A DNA stretch of 64,000 nucleotides from Phreatobacter stygius (GCF_005144885.1 NZ_CP039690.1:3051001-3115000); one strand, 5' to 3'. Shown: positions 19,172 to 27,994, counted from the stretch's first letter. Made by a program: numbers and translations. The notes: generated by a model not told the origin, from the letters alone.

Positions 19172-19579
19172 ATGGCGGGACGGCAGTCGACGTGGAGTTC
19201 CGGCAAGCCGAGGCCGGCGCCATTGGCCGGTCCGGAGAAGGATCGGATCATCGCGGCCTGCGAAGGCTTCATCCGCGATGTCCTGAAGCCGCGCTTTCTG
19301 CCGGCAATCCGCCCGACGGAATTCAATTATTGCGTCGACATTTTCGGCAAATGGGCCGGTGGGCGCTATCGCTTCATCCAGCTCTACCGGTCCGGTTTTG
19401 TCGAGAACCTTGGAGACGAATTCGAAGCACCCTTCGCGCGGCTCGACTATATGGGTCCGGGCCGCTTCGATATCCAATGGATGCGCCATACCGGGAAATG
19501 GTGGCCGCTCTATGCCGGCCTGAGCTTGAGCCGCGCCCTCGCCGCGCTCGAAAGCGACGAGCTTCTCCATCCGATCTGA
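19172..19579 (+). CDS. Conserved hypothetical protein (possibly DUF3024-like)
   Basis: A 135-aa soluble protein with no recognised catalytic motif. The C-terminal half (FARLDYMGPGRFDIQWMRH, then KWWPLY and a closing amphipathic LAALESDELLHPI) resembles in pattern DUF3024-like small proteins, an uncertain match made by eye. The start at 19172 follows a GAGG; an in-frame ATG at 19130 is possible. It overlaps by adjacency with the next gene (stop immediately followed by ATG), so the two are probably co-expressed. Function unknown. Confidence 0.6.
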   Translation: MAGRQSTWSSGKPRPAPLAGPEKDRIIAACEGFIRDVLKPRFLPAIRPTEFNYCVDIFGKWAGGRYRFIQLYRSGFVENLGDEFEAPFARLDYMGPGRFDIQWMRHTGKWWPLYAGLSLSRALAALESDELLHPI

Positions 19580-19894
19580 ATGCGCGCCGCCGCGAAAAAG
19601 GCCGCCGCAGATCAGAAGCGCCGGGACGCTGAGGCCGCAAAGGCCCGCCGCGCGAGGCTTGATGCCCTGGCGCAGCAAGGCGAGGCCGTGTGGCACCAGG
19701 TGCAAGCCGAAATTACCCGCTCCAACGGTCCAGCCTATGACAGGGCCGCGGCCACGCTCCTCGACCTCAAGACTTTGGCCGAGGAGCGCGGAACCGCGAC
19801 CGATTTCCATCGTCGCCTCGCCGGGCTCGTCGAGCAGCACGCGCGAAAGCAGAGGTTCATCGAGAGGCTACGTCAGCACGATCTGGGTACCTGA
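19580..19894 (+). CDS. Hypothetical coiled-coil protein
   Basis: A 104-aa protein, highly charged and rich in Ala, Lys, Arg and Glu. The first ~35 residues (KKAAADQKRRDAEAAKARRA) look like a basic coiled coil, and the rest is predicted helical (LLDLKTLAEERG; FHRRLAGLVEQHARKQRF). Its ATG follows the preceding stop without a gap, so translation is coupled to the upstream unknown gene. No family recognised; it may form a helical complex with its partner, which is speculation. Confidence 0.55.
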   Translation: MRAAAKKAAADQKRRDAEAAKARRARLDALAQQGEAVWHQVQAEITRSNGPAYDRAAATLLDLKTLAEERGTATDFHRRLAGLVEQHARKQRFIERLRQHDLGT

Positions 19895-20128
19895 GCTTAG
19901 GTCGTCGGCCCTGTTCGCGAGAAATTCCGATTGTCGGGACGATTTCGGGTGCTGTAGTGGCGGGTAGGGCGAAGGCGGCGGCGCCGGTCGCTGACTGCCG
20001 CTCTTGGCGTTGACGATTGAAGCCGAATGGCGGAAACGCACCTTTGACGGGGTCTCGACGCGGCCGGAAGCGTGGCCCGGATGGCAATGCGCAGGCTCGC
20101 CATCGGCCCGTCCAATCCGGTCGGCGTG

Positions 20129-20157
20129 TTGACAATGTAGATACGTTTTATCATATT
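20129..20157 (+). promoter_or_regulatory. Promoter of the tacAT operon with GATA/TATC inverted repeat
   Basis: A consensus -35 TTGACA (20129-20134) is followed after 17 nt by CATATT (20152-20157) as a fair -10. Between them lies a GATA-N5-TATC inverted repeat (20140-20152) that could be the antitoxin operator. The predicted start site, about 7 nt after the -10, coincides with the antitoxin ATG at 20164, and no Shine-Dalgarno is visible, so the mRNA may be leaderless. The rest of the 269-bp gap from 19895 shows nothing clear. Confidence 0.55.
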
Positions 20158-20163
20158 GCGCCC

Positions 20164-20511
20164 ATGATCAAAGGTCGCTCATCCTCTTCGGAAATCTTGC
20201 ACCCCGAGACCGTAGCGGTTGCGGAACGGCCTCCGGCTGCCGAGCCCAAGGGCAGCATCAATCTGCGCATCGAGGCAAACACCCGTCAGCTCATCGACGA
20301 TGCGGCGGCGATCCTGGGCAAGACGCGCACCGAGTTCATGATCGATAGCGCCCGCTCGCGAGCGATCGACGTGCTGCTGGACCAGCGTCTGTTTGTGCTC
20401 GATTCCGAGCGCTACGACGCCTTCATCCATGCGCTCGACAATCCCCCGGCTCCTGGACCCAAGCTACGCGCGCTGCTGCGTCGAGTTCCGGCATGGCAAC
20501 GTGACGCTTGA
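20164..20511 (+). CDS. tacA: DUF1778 (TacA-type) antitoxin
   Basis: A 115-aa type II antitoxin. It has a disordered N-terminus (MIKGRSSSSEILHPETVAVA), then a ribbon-helix-helix DUF1778 domain: KGSINLRIEANTRQLIDDAA followed by GKTRTEFMIDSARSRAIDVLL, and a C-terminal neutralising tail containing LFVLDSERYDAFIHALDNPP, the hallmark of the family. It is expected to bind and inhibit the downstream acetyltransferase and to autoregulate the operon. The 40-residue N-terminal extension is longer than in typical TacA. It overlaps the toxin gene by 11 bp. Confidence 0.9.
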   Translation: MIKGRSSSSEILHPETVAVAERPPAAEPKGSINLRIEANTRQLIDDAAAILGKTRTEFMIDSARSRAIDVLLDQRLFVLDSERYDAFIHALDNPPAPGPKLRALLRRVPAWQRDA

Positions 20512-21022
20512 TCCTGCGTCTCCGTACACGAAGCTCTCTGTCCCGGTCCCGCTGACGGCGAGCCATGATCTTGCGGATTTCGATTGCGGCGAGGCGGCCT
20601 TGAACGATTGGCTCACGCAGCGCGCGCTGAAAAACGAGAGCCGGTTCTCCCGGACCTATGTTGTTTGCGATGGGAGCAAGGTCGTTGCTTACTTCTGCAT
20701 CGCCGCCGGCGCGGTAGGGCGGATGAGTGCGCCTGGCAAGGTCCGGCGCAATGCGCCCGACACGATTCCAGTGTCGGTGATCGGACGGCTGGCCGTAAGC
20801 CGCGCCTATGCCGGTCGTGGACTGGGTGCCGACATCCTGTCGGACGCGCTGCGCCGCATCGCCGTCGCATCCCAGAGCATCGGGATCGGTGCCGTGCTGG
20901 TGCAGGCCAAGGACGACGATGCGAAGCGCTTCTACATGGCCTGCGCAGAGTTCAACGAATACCCGGCCGAGAGCCGCACACTATTTCTGCCTATCGAAAC
21001 GGTGATCGCGGCCTTTGGCTGA
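20501..21022 (+). CDS. tacT: GNAT-family (TacT-type) toxin
   Basis: A 173-aa GCN5-related acetyltransferase toxin, expected to acetylate aminoacyl-tRNA and block translation. Features are the family-typical DFDCGEAALNDWLTQRA near the N-terminus, RTYVVCDGSKVVAYFCIA, the acetyl-CoA motif SRAYAGRGLGADIL, and the tyrosine in DAKRFYMACAEF that is catalytic in TacT. The start is inferred to be GTG at 20501, inside the antitoxin end, because no ATG is in frame until far downstream and the encoded start MTLDPASPYTKLSVPVPL is family-like. Confidence 0.9.
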   Translation: MTLDPASPYTKLSVPVPLTASHDLADFDCGEAALNDWLTQRALKNESRFSRTYVVCDGSKVVAYFCIAAGAVGRMSAPGKVRRNAPDTIPVSVIGRLAVSRAYAGRGLGADILSDALRRIAVASQSIGIGAVLVQAKDDDAKRFYMACAEFNEYPAESRTLFLPIETVIAAFG

Positions 21023-21176
21023 AAGGTTATCAAGTCAGAACGCGCGCTAACATTGTTCGAGCGCATCGGTCGAGGGGGTGCCCAATCAGGCCGTGGCCCT
21101 GAAAGAGATCCTTGAGAGCCCGTGAGGGCGGGATCGCGCCACGCCTGATCGATACGCTTCGCGGTCGCGTTGAGCG

Positions 21177-21869
21177 CTATTTCTTCTGGGACTCGACATA
21201 AGCGATATAGCCGCGCACATCGGCGGCCGGTTCGGCATAGGCGCCGCCGAGCGATGTCTCCATCGCCGTCACATAGGTCTTGGCCCAATCCGGCAGCGCA
21301 TAGTCGATCGCGGCGAGAAATTCGAGCGTCGCCGCAAGCCTGATGTCGGCGATCGACGGCTTGGCCCCGCCGATGAACGGCTTGTCGTCCAGGTAGAACG
21401 CGTGGAAGACCTCCAGCGGTTCGGCGAGAGCCTCGGCGGCCGCCTGACGCGCCTTCTCCTTGGTCCCGGCATCGGCATCGCCGTGGCCGACTTCGCCTGG
21501 ATATTGCGGGAAGCCGAGGGCGGGATAAGTGGCCCGCGCGAGATAGGGATAGAAGGTGCCGATCAGGTAGAACATGGCACTGTCGATCATCGCGCGTCTG
21601 GCCGGATCTTTCGGGTAAAACGCCTCGAGCCCGTGCTTGTTGCAGAGATACTGCATGATCGCGCAGCTCTCCCACAAAGCGCCCTTGGGCAAATCATCGG
21701 CTTCGATCATCGGCGTCAGATGCGACGGACACCGCGCCAGGTAGTCGGGCGTGCGCGTCTGGCCGTAGACGTCGTTTTCGGTGAAATCCAGGCCCGCGGC
21801 CCGCACGAAGACGCGAACGGCCATGTTGTTGACGCTGGGCTTGATCACATTGAGCTTGATGGCAGGCAT
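21177..21869 (-). CDS. Glutathione S-transferase family protein
   Basis: A 230-aa GST-fold protein. The N-terminal thioredoxin-like domain begins MPAIKLNVIKPSVNNMAVRVF and includes the glutathione-binding LTPMIEADDLPKGALWESCAIMQYL (cis-Pro and E-S pair); the helical C-terminal domain includes the N-capping-type DKPFIGGAKPSIADIRLAATLE. It looks theta-like. A good GGAGGA lies upstream of the ATG at 21869. It follows the VOC gene by 31 bp on the same strand, so a small detoxification or glyoxalase-like operon is likely. Substrate unknown. Confidence 0.88.
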   Translation of the reverse strand: MPAIKLNVIKPSVNNMAVRVFVRAAGLDFTENDVYGQTRTPDYLARCPSHLTPMIEADDLPKGALWESCAIMQYLCNKHGLEAFYPKDPARRAMIDSAMFYLIGTFYPYLARATYPALGFPQYPGEVGHGDADAGTKEKARQAAAEALAEPLEVFHAFYLDDKPFIGGAKPSIADIRLAATLEFLAAIDYALPDWAKTYVTAMETSLGGAYAEPAADVRGYIAYVESQKK

Positions 21870-21900
21870 GATCGTCCTCCCTTTGATCGCTTTTCCCGGT

Positions 21901-22479
21901 TCAGTACGGATTCTTCGGTTCCCGATCGCCCGACAGCGTCGGTCGGGTCGCCATCAGCGCCTCGATCGCATCGGCCAGATGCACCTCGGCGATGTTGTAG
22001 TCGCCGCGCGCAACCCTGATCTTGTGGGCTTCCATCAAGACGTCGGCATGGCCAAGGCCCGCCGGCGGCTCGAAACGGTAGGAGGCGAGCTCGATCAGCA
22101 ATCCGAGCGGGTCTTCGAAATAGATCGAATCCATGAAGCCGCGGTCCTTCACGCCGCTATGCCTGATCTTGCGTTCGTCCAGACGGGCGACGGCCTGCAG
22201 GAACGTCACCCGCGAGACGGCGAAGGCGATGTGATGGACGCAGCCGATATCCGTCGGCGTCCGCTGAGTGTCGGGTTTGCGGGCTTCATCGGTGAAGACC
22301 GTGATGAGCCGGCCGTCGCCCGGATCGAAATAGAGATGGCTTTCGGCCGGCTTGTCGAGGTTCGGCTGCTCGAAAACGAAGGGCATGCCGAGCACGCCTT
22401 CCCAGAAGTCGATGGACGTCTGCCGGTTCGCGCCGACCAGCGTGATGTGGTGGACCCCTTGCGACTGAAGTTTTCGCAT
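21901..22479 (-). CDS. VOC family (glyoxalase/extradiol dioxygenase fold) protein
   Basis: A 192-aa vicinal-oxygen-chelate protein with two beta-alpha-beta-beta-beta modules. Likely metal ligands are the His in GVHHITLVG (about 9-10), Glu/Asp in HLYFDPGDG, His in CVHHIAFAV and Glu in DPLGLLIELASY, the normal pattern for the superfamily. The C-terminal 50 residues (HADVLMEAHKIRVARGDYNI) form an extra helical tail. It is the first gene of a two-gene unit with the GST. The reaction cannot be assigned from sequence; ring-cleavage dioxygenase or lyase-type chemistry is possible. Confidence 0.85.
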   Translation of the reverse strand: MRKLQSQGVHHITLVGANRQTSIDFWEGVLGMPFVFEQPNLDKPAESHLYFDPGDGRLITVFTDEARKPDTQRTPTDIGCVHHIAFAVSRVTFLQAVARLDERKIRHSGVKDRGFMDSIYFEDPLGLLIELASYRFEPPAGLGHADVLMEAHKIRVARGDYNIAEVHLADAIEALMATRPTLSGDREPKNPY

Positions 22480-22531
22480 CGCCGTCCTCGCCCGCTATCC
22501 TCGAGCGTCAAGGCTACACCAGTTTCGACTT

Positions 22532-22867
22532 CTATTCGCGGGGCTGAATCGTCCGCCAGGGCACACGGCCTACTCGCGCCGAAACGGCAAACACATGGCA
22601 GCCGCTGGCCGGCCATGCAGCCAGCGACGACGCGATCGGCTCGCCCGTCATAGGTCGGTCGATAACGCCCAGCCTGACCGGACGAGGGCGTGACATGGCA
22701 CTCGGTGAGATGCCTGAGGGCCGTTGTCGCGCGCCCTGCTCCTCGAGCAGCCGGGCGATCTCGCGATAACCCCTTTGCCGGGCATGCTTGAGCGGCGTCA
22801 CGCCGTCGCGGTCGGCGATATTGGGATCGGCGCCGGCGGCCAGCAGCGGGCCGACGATCGCGACATC
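22532..22867 (-). pseudogene. Ankyrin-repeat gene fragment (duplicated 3' end)
   Basis: On the minus strand this region encodes VGPLLAAGADPNIADRDG and then TPLKHARQRGYREIARLLEE, nearly identical to the last ~47 residues of the intact ankyrin gene at 23989-24672. It has no start of its own. A 2-bp indel relative to the intact copy removes the stop, so the frame reads on for 40 unrelated residues to 22532. It is best read as a broken partial duplicate. The next 50 bp up to the VOC gene carry nothing recognisable. Confidence 0.75.
22691..22867. repeat. Partial direct repeat, copy 1 (ankyrin 3' end)
   Basis: About 177 bp starting TGACATGGCACTCGGTGAGA match copy 2 at 23954-24131 with roughly a dozen substitutions and a 2-bp indel. 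The similarity stops abruptly on both sides. The two copies are in the same orientation, about 1.26 kb apart, and bracket the papain-like gene. Confidence 0.85.
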
Positions 22868-22924
22868 CAGCCGGCGCTGGCCGAAATGGACATCGCCAGG
22901 CGCGGCGCGGGCTGTGACATCCGG

Positions 22925-23773
22925 TCAGTTGCCGGCGTTCGCGTTCCAGGCGACGACCACCGTTCGATAGGACTTCAGCGTGCCGAGCGTCTTTTCGGCG
23001 TAGCCGCCCTTGCCCATGGGATCCATGACGAAGACCGTGGCGGCATCGGCATTGTCGCCCGTCTCGGCAACTCCGTAGACGACCATGCAATGCGAGGAAT
23101 GGCCGCTGTCGAGGCACATCCACAGCCGGCCGCGGGCGCTGATCTTTTCGAAGAAATAGTTGAAGCTGAGAGTATGACCGGGCTTGACCTCATGCGCCAT
23201 GTCGAGGTCTTCAAGCATGAATTTGAGATTCCGCTTGGTTGCCGCCTCGCGCTCCTCGGTGGTAAGCGGCTGTCCCTTTTTCCGCTCCATGGCGGCGATC
23301 GCACGTTCGGCGTTCGGCTCCTGGGCGCCGGTATCAGGGTTCGTGGCGTAAAGCCGTTTCAGCTCGCTCTGCGGGTGTGGATCAAGGAGCGCGGCGAGAT
23401 AGGAATCCATGGCCGCCGCCCAACACAGCCAGGAGAGAGTCTGGCCGACCTTTGGCGGCTCGCGCTTGATGATCCGCTTGCCAACGACGAAGACATTCAT
23501 CTGGGCCCAGGGCGCCGGTCCGAGCATGGCATGGATCTTGACCGAGCCCTTGGTCAATGCCGCGAGAGTGAAGCAGCGGGTATGATCGATCTGCGGATAG
23601 TCCCACAAGCCGGAGCGGGAAACGACGCCATCCGGAGTGATCTTGGGTGTGAGTTGCGCGCCTCCCGGACCGCCGCCCCACAGGGCAATGATCCGCTTGT
23701 CGCCAATCTTCATGTAGAGGTCGACCTCGTTATAGTTTTCCGACTCGTCGTACGGATTGAAAAAATGGGCCAT
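22925..23773 (-). CDS. Papain-like cysteine peptidase fold protein (possible effector)
   Basis: A 282-aa protein with two parts. Residues about 15-100 look like a beta-sandwich (GDKRIIALWGGGPGGAQLTP; then GSVKIHAMLGPAPWAQMNVF). The second part is papain-like: QTLSWLCWAAAMDSYL gives the oxyanion Gln and nucleophile Cys of the CWAAA type, SSHCMVVYGV gives the His, and FVMDPMGKG the Asp. A charged insert rich in Glu/Lys lies between Cys and His. There is no signal peptide or membrane segment. GGAGG lies 5 nt before the ATG. C39/C70 (AvrRpt2)-type peptidases are the closest by pattern. Its position between an exported ankyrin protein and a fragment of the same gene suggests a toxin/effector-immunity locus (inference). 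Confidence 0.7.
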   Translation of the reverse strand: MAHFFNPYDESENYNEVDLYMKIGDKRIIALWGGGPGGAQLTPKITPDGVVSRSGLWDYPQIDHTRCFTLAALTKGSVKIHAMLGPAPWAQMNVFVVGKRIIKREPPKVGQTLSWLCWAAAMDSYLAALLDPHPQSELKRLYATNPDTGAQEPNAERAIAAMERKKGQPLTTEEREAATKRNLKFMLEDLDMAHEVKPGHTLSFNYFFEKISARGRLWMCLDSGHSSHCMVVYGVAETGDNADAATVFVMDPMGKGGYAEKTLGTLKSYRTVVVAWNANAGN

Positions 23774-23953
23774 GCGGACCTCCGGGTCCTCCTGGGCCTG
23801 TGCTTGTTGCCTCGCCGGCCCGAGCAGATCAACAACAGTTATCGGCGTCCGGCCAGGATTTGGCCGGGTTGCTGTGCACCAGAATTGCAGCTCCTAAGAT
23901 ATCACAAGGGTCGCCGATTTCATCCCCTCGCGATGGCCGGCCGGCCGACGGCA

Positions 23954-24131
23954 TGACATGGCACTCGGTGAGATGCCCGAGGGCGGCGTTATCGCGCGCC
24001 CTTCTCCTCGAGCAGCCGGGCGATCTCGCGATAGCCCCTTTGCCGGGCGTGCTTGAGCGGCGTCACGCCGTCGCGGTCGGCGATATTGGGATTGGCGCCG
24101 GCGGCCAGCAGCAGGCCGACGATCGCGATAT
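23954..24131. repeat. Partial direct repeat, copy 2 (ankyrin 3' end)
   Basis: The intact copy of the ~177-bp repeat; it covers the last ~48 codons of the ankyrin gene plus about 35 bp after its stop. Copy 1 is at 22691-22867. Confidence 0.85.
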
Positions 24132-24672
24132 GGCGCGGGCCGCCGTCGGACAGGATGATCGCCTCGATCAGGCCGGTCCAGCCGAGCCGGTTGACATGGT
24201 CGACGGCGACGCCGGCGCGGATCAGCTCGGCGACGGTCTCGACATGGCCGCGTTCGCAGGCCGGGATCAGCGCCGTGCCGCCGAAGCGGTTGGTGCTTTT
24301 CAGATCCGCGCCGTGGGCGAGCGTCAGCTTCAGGATCTCGAGATGGCCCCTGGCGCCGGCATAAAGATAGGGACTGTCCTGAATGCCATCCTTGGCATTG
24401 ACGTTGGCGCCGGCCGCGATCAGCGCGCTGGCCACCGCGACATGGTTGCCATGGGTGGCGGCGAGCAGGGCGGTCGCGTCATTGTGGCCGCGCGCGTCGA
24501 CCCGGGCGCCCTGGCCGATGAGCCGCTGGACGGCGGCAAGGTCGCCGGCTTCGGCCGCCTGGAAGAGTTGCCGGTCGAGCGCCGCATTGGCGGCATTGGC
24601 TGACGGTGCCGACATGCTGAGCGCTCCGAAGGCGATGAGGCCGATCAGCATCCGGGTTCTGGTCAGCATCAT
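23989..24672 (-). CDS. Exported ankyrin-repeat protein
   Basis: A 227-aa protein with a cleavable signal peptide (MMLTRTRMLIGLIAFGALSM, then an SANAANA cleavage region near residue 27) followed by about six ankyrin repeats, e.g. AGDLAAVQRLIGQGARVDAR, NHVAVASALIAAGANVNAKD and HLEILKLTLAHGADLKS. It should be periplasmic and act by protein binding. Start: two adjacent ATGs at 24672 and 24669; longer in-frame extensions upstream lack a signal. It is transcribed toward the papain-like gene. Periplasmic ankyrin proteins can act as immunity or protective partners; that role here is inference. Confidence 0.85.
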   Translation of the reverse strand: MMLTRTRMLIGLIAFGALSMSAPSANAANAALDRQLFQAAEAGDLAAVQRLIGQGARVDARGHNDATALLAATHGNHVAVASALIAAGANVNAKDGIQDSPYLYAGARGHLEILKLTLAHGADLKSTNRFGGTALIPACERGHVETVAELIRAGVAVDHVNRLGWTGLIEAIILSDGGPRHIAIVGLLLAAGANPNIADRDGVTPLKHARQRGYREIARLLEEKGAR

Positions 24673-24756
24673 CGCATGGGTCCCGTGGGTGGTGGCCGCG
24701 GCATTTTGCCGTTCGCCGACAGCTAGAAGCGATCGCGGCCGGTGACAAGCCGCCAT

Positions 24757-25143
24757 GCGGCGTCATCGATGCCGGCCATCACCGGTTACGGCCCGGTCGG
24801 GCCAAGTCTTCAGGTATCGCGGTACGGCAGTTTGTCGCCCTTGCCTCAGGGTTTCGCCCCGGCGACGGTCGCCGAAAATATGGCGAGACTGTGTCATTTT
24901 GCGCGAATGCTCGCAGGAATCCCTGCAACGTCGACGTTTGCATGGTATATCTATTTGATGGAACTGGAATAGGCTGCCTAAATTTTCATCGAAATGAAAT
25001 ATACTTAAAATACAGTTTTGGAAAGAATGCGGCTCCTTCACGTCACGTTAACGATCTTCTTGTTAGCCCAGAAGTAACGGCGTGCGCCTTGGCCAGGCGT
25101 CCATTGCATCGTGCCATGAACTGGGCTGCTGGAGTGTCCTTGA
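24757..25143. other. AT-richer intergenic region upstream of the chemoreceptor
   Basis: Positions 24757-25143 hold no supported gene. The stretch from about 24930 to 25060 is clearly AT-richer than its surroundings and probably contains the promoter of the chemoreceptor gene, but no -35/-10 or sigma-54 (TGGC-N-GC) match is convincing. The ankyrin gene's promoter would also lie near the left end. Confidence 0.4.
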
Positions 25144-26850
25144 ATGTCGTTGCTCGCGCGTTTCCGCATTTTGACCAAGGTTTTGTCGATCGTCGGCTTT
25201 CTGTCGCTGATCGCCTGCGTGGTCGCCGGCCTCGGCATCAGCTCGCTGAAGTCGCTGAGCGACGCGACCGATGTCATGGAGGCGGCATCCGGCGGCGCAC
25301 TGGGCGTCACCCGCCTCGGCTCGATCGTCCTGTCGCTGAACCGCGCCGAATTCCGCGTTGCCGGCGATCCGCGGCCGCAGGTGCTTCAGGAGATCCGCAA
25401 GCCTCTGGAGGAGGACCTCGCCCGGTTCCGCCAGCGCCTGGCCGAGACCCGGCGCGGCCTGGGCGCCGAAGACATGGCGGCGCTGGGTGAGATCGAGGCG
25501 ACGTTCGAGGCCTACCAGAAGGAATTGCAGAGCACGCTCGCCGTCGCCGCCGCGGTGCGCAATTTCCAGGCTTCGGAAGAAATGCAGCGCCTGCAGAGCG
25601 AAGCCATGGCGAGCCAGGCGGTGGCTGAGAGACTGCGTCTTGCGGTCCGCGCCCTCGGCGACAAGCTCGATGCCCGCGTCGCCGCCGTGTCGCGCGCGGC
25701 GACCGCCGAGTATCAGCGCTCCTCCGCCATCTTGACCACGATTGCCGGCGTCGGCATCGCGCTGGGCCTGGCCTTCGGTTTCCTGGTCGGCCAGTTCGGC
25801 ATTGCCCGGCCGATCCGCTCCATCGTCACGATCCTGCAGCGTCTCGCCGGCGGCGACTATGCCGCCACGGTAACCGGTGCGGAACGGCGCGACGAGGTTG
25901 GCGACGTCGCCAAGGCAGCCCTGGTGTTCAAGGACAATGGCCTGGACAAGATCCGCCTGGAGCAGGAACAGGAGCGCGCCAAGGCGCAGAGCGAAGCCGA
26001 CAAGCGCGTCGCCATGGCCGAACTGGCCGATGGCTTCGAAAGGGCGGTCGGCGGCATCGTCGAGGCGGTCTCGTCCGCCTCGACCGAACTGCAAGCCGCG
26101 GCCCAGACCATGACCGCCTCGGCGGAAGAGACCTCGGCCCAGTCGCTGGCGGTGGCGAGCGCTTCGGAGGAGGCCTCGACCAATGTCCAGACGGTGGCGA
26201 CCGCTGCCGAGGAACTGTCGATTTCGGTCCTGGAGATCAGCCGGCAGGTCAGCGATTCCGCCAGCATCGCCACGCAAGCCGCGGGCGACGCCGACGCGAC
26301 CGCCGAGAAGATGCGCCGCCTGTCGGTGGCGGCCCAGAAGATCGGCGATATCGTTGGCCTGATCAGCAATATTGCCGGCCAGACCAACCTGCTCGCGCTC
26401 AACGCGACGATCGAGGCGGCGCGCGCCGGCGAAGCCGGCCGGGGTTTCGCGGTGGTCGCCTCCGAGGTCAAGGCGCTGGCCGACCAGACCGCCAAGGCGA
26501 CCGCCGAGATCAGCACCCAGGTCGCCGATATCCAGGCCTCGACCGCCGAATCGGAAGCGGCCATCCAAGGCATTACCGGCGTGATCCAGCGGATCAACGA
26601 CACCGCCAGTTCGATCGCGGCGGCGGTCGAGGAGCAGGGCGCGGCGACCCAGGAAATCGCCCGCAATGTCGCCCAGGCCTCGGCCGGCACCTCGGAGGTT
26701 TCGGCCAATATTGCCGGGGTCACCCAGGCCGCGGCCGAATCCAGCGCCGCCTCCAGCCAGGTGCTGGCATCGGCCTCCGATCTGTCCCGCCAGTCGGAAA
26801 TGCTGCGGGGCGAGCTCCACAAATTCCTGGAAAACGTCCGCGCCGCCTGA
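25144..26850 (+). CDS. Methyl-accepting chemotaxis protein
   Basis: A 568-aa transmembrane chemoreceptor. TM1 is at about 10-32 ([20 protein letters not shown]); a periplasmic four-helix-type sensor of ~165 residues follows; TM2 is at about 199-221; a HAMP domain ([20 protein letters not shown]) and a long coiled-coil signalling domain follow. The conserved tip that contacts CheA/CheW is present ([20 protein letters not shown], then [16 protein letters not shown]). There is no C-terminal CheR-binding pentapeptide. The ligand is unknown; its location beside catabolic genes suggests a metabolite (inference). Confidence 0.95.
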   Translation: MSLLARFRILTKVLSIVGFLSLIACVVAGLGISSLKSLSDATDVMEAASGGALGVTRLGSIVLSLNRAEFRVAGDPRPQVLQEIRKPLEEDLARFRQRLAETRRGLGAEDMAALGEIEATFEAYQKELQSTLAVAAAVRNFQASEEMQRLQSEAMASQAVAERLRLAVRALGDKLDARVAAVSRAATAEYQRSSAILTTIAGVGIALGLAFGFLVGQFGIARPIRSIVTILQRLAGGDYAATVTGAERRDEVGDVAKAALVFKDNGLDKIRLEQEQERAKAQSEADKRVAMAELADGFERAVGGIVEAVSSASTELQAAAQTMTASAEETSAQSLAVASASEEASTNVQTVATAAEELSISVLEISRQVSDSASIATQAAGDADATAEKMRRLSVAAQKIGDIVGLISNIAGQTNLLALNATIEAARAGEAGRGFAVVASEVKALADQTAKATAEISTQVADIQASTAESEAAIQGITGVIQRINDTASSIAAAVEEQGAATQEIARNVAQASAGTSEVSANIAGVTQAAAESSAASSQVLASASDLSRQSEMLRGELHKFLENVRAA

Positions 26851-26966
26851 TCCGCGGTGCTGGCTCCCATATGAATTGAAACGTATTCTCGGATCGATCG
26901 ATCAGTTCTATGCATCTGCCGCGTCGCGCCCCGACATCAGGGCCCGGCGCGGCGGGAGCTTTTGTG

Positions 26967-27881
26967 ATGCGCATCGACTTTCTGGGGCTGGAGGCTTTCG
27001 TCGCGATCGCCGAGCGCGGCAGTTTCAACCGGGCAGCCGCCCATCTGAACCTGTCGCAGACGGCGCTGAGCCATCGCATGAAGAAGCTCGAGGACGATCT
27101 CGGCGTCCGGCTGCTCACCCGCACCACCCGCCAGGTGACGCTGACGCCGGCCGGCCTCGAACTTTTGCCGAAGGCGCAGGGCGTGATGGCCGAGCTGACC
27201 TCCTCCTTCGTGGCGCTGCGCGATCGCGGCCGGCAGCGGCTGGAGCGCATTGCCATCGGCTGCCTGCCGACCATTGCGGTCGCCTATCTGCCCGCCGTGC
27301 TGGCGGCCTTCCGGCGGGTTCATCCGCAGGTCGGCGTCCGGGTCTATGACAATTCCGCCACCGAGATCGCCGAGCATGTCCAGGCTGGCCGCGCCGAATT
27401 CGGCCTGACCATTGTCGCCGCCAACCGCTGGGACCTGGAAATCCGGCCACTGCTGAAGGAGCCCTTCATGCTGGTTTGCCCGGACGGGCATGCGCTGGCC
27501 AGGGAGGCGGCGGTCAACTGGTCGGCGCTCGAAGGCGTGCCGCTGGTGCGCATCGCGCCGCATACCGGCAACCGGGTGCTGATCGACGACGCGCTCGGCT
27601 CGCGCCGGGAGAACCTCGACTGGCGTTACGAGGTGCAGCATGTCGCCACCGCGGTCAGCATGGTGCGCGCCGGCATTGGCCTCACCATCGTGCCGCGCCT
27701 GGCGCTCGGCACCGTCGACCCGGCTGGCGTCACCGCGTTGTCGCTGCGCAATCCCGGCGTCACCCGCACGCTCGGCATCGTCTCCAAACATGGCATTCCG
27801 CCGTCGCCGCCGGCGGCGGCCTTGCTTGAGCTGATCGTGACGCAGCTACGCGAGAGCGCCAGGGCTGCGGCCGATAGCTGA
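26967..27881 (+). CDS. LysR-family transcriptional regulator
   Basis: A 304-aa LysR regulator. The N-terminal winged HTH is clear: MRIDFLGLEAFVAIAERGSF, then NRAAAHLNLSQTALSHRMKK and LGVRLLTRTTRQVTLT. The effector domain begins about residue 92 (RIAIGCLPTIAVAYLPAVLA). GGGAG lies upstream of ATG 26967 (GTG 26964 is an alternative). It is transcribed in the same direction as the dehydrogenase/lactonase/Bug genes that follow and is the natural candidate to control them, with effector a meta-cleavage intermediate (inference). The 113-bp gap after it has a TGAGAG...CTCTCA inverted repeat (27888-27912). Confidence 0.93.
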   Translation: MRIDFLGLEAFVAIAERGSFNRAAAHLNLSQTALSHRMKKLEDDLGVRLLTRTTRQVTLTPAGLELLPKAQGVMAELTSSFVALRDRGRQRLERIAIGCLPTIAVAYLPAVLAAFRRVHPQVGVRVYDNSATEIAEHVQAGRAEFGLTIVAANRWDLEIRPLLKEPFMLVCPDGHALAREAAVNWSALEGVPLVRIAPHTGNRVLIDDALGSRRENLDWRYEVQHVATAVSMVRAGIGLTIVPRLALGTVDPAGVTALSLRNPGVTRTLGIVSKHGIPPSPPAAALLELIVTQLRESARAAADS

Positions 27882-27994
27882 GCCAGTTGAGAGAGTCCTG
27901 CCAAAACTCTCATTTGATTCATGGGTCGGCTTTCGCTTCTGTGTCGCCAGGTGATGTCCAGGCCGGGCAGCTCCTGCGAGCGGGCGAGGTTTGA

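Noticed and set aside
22206-23123. 305-codon minus-strand frame spanning the VOC start, ankyrin fragment and papain-like gene end
   Set aside because: It overlaps two supported genes in another frame and has no coherent motif.
24757-25143. Sigma-54 promoter for the chemoreceptor
   Set aside because: No TGGC-N-GC pair with correct spacing was found; only AT-richness supports a promoter.
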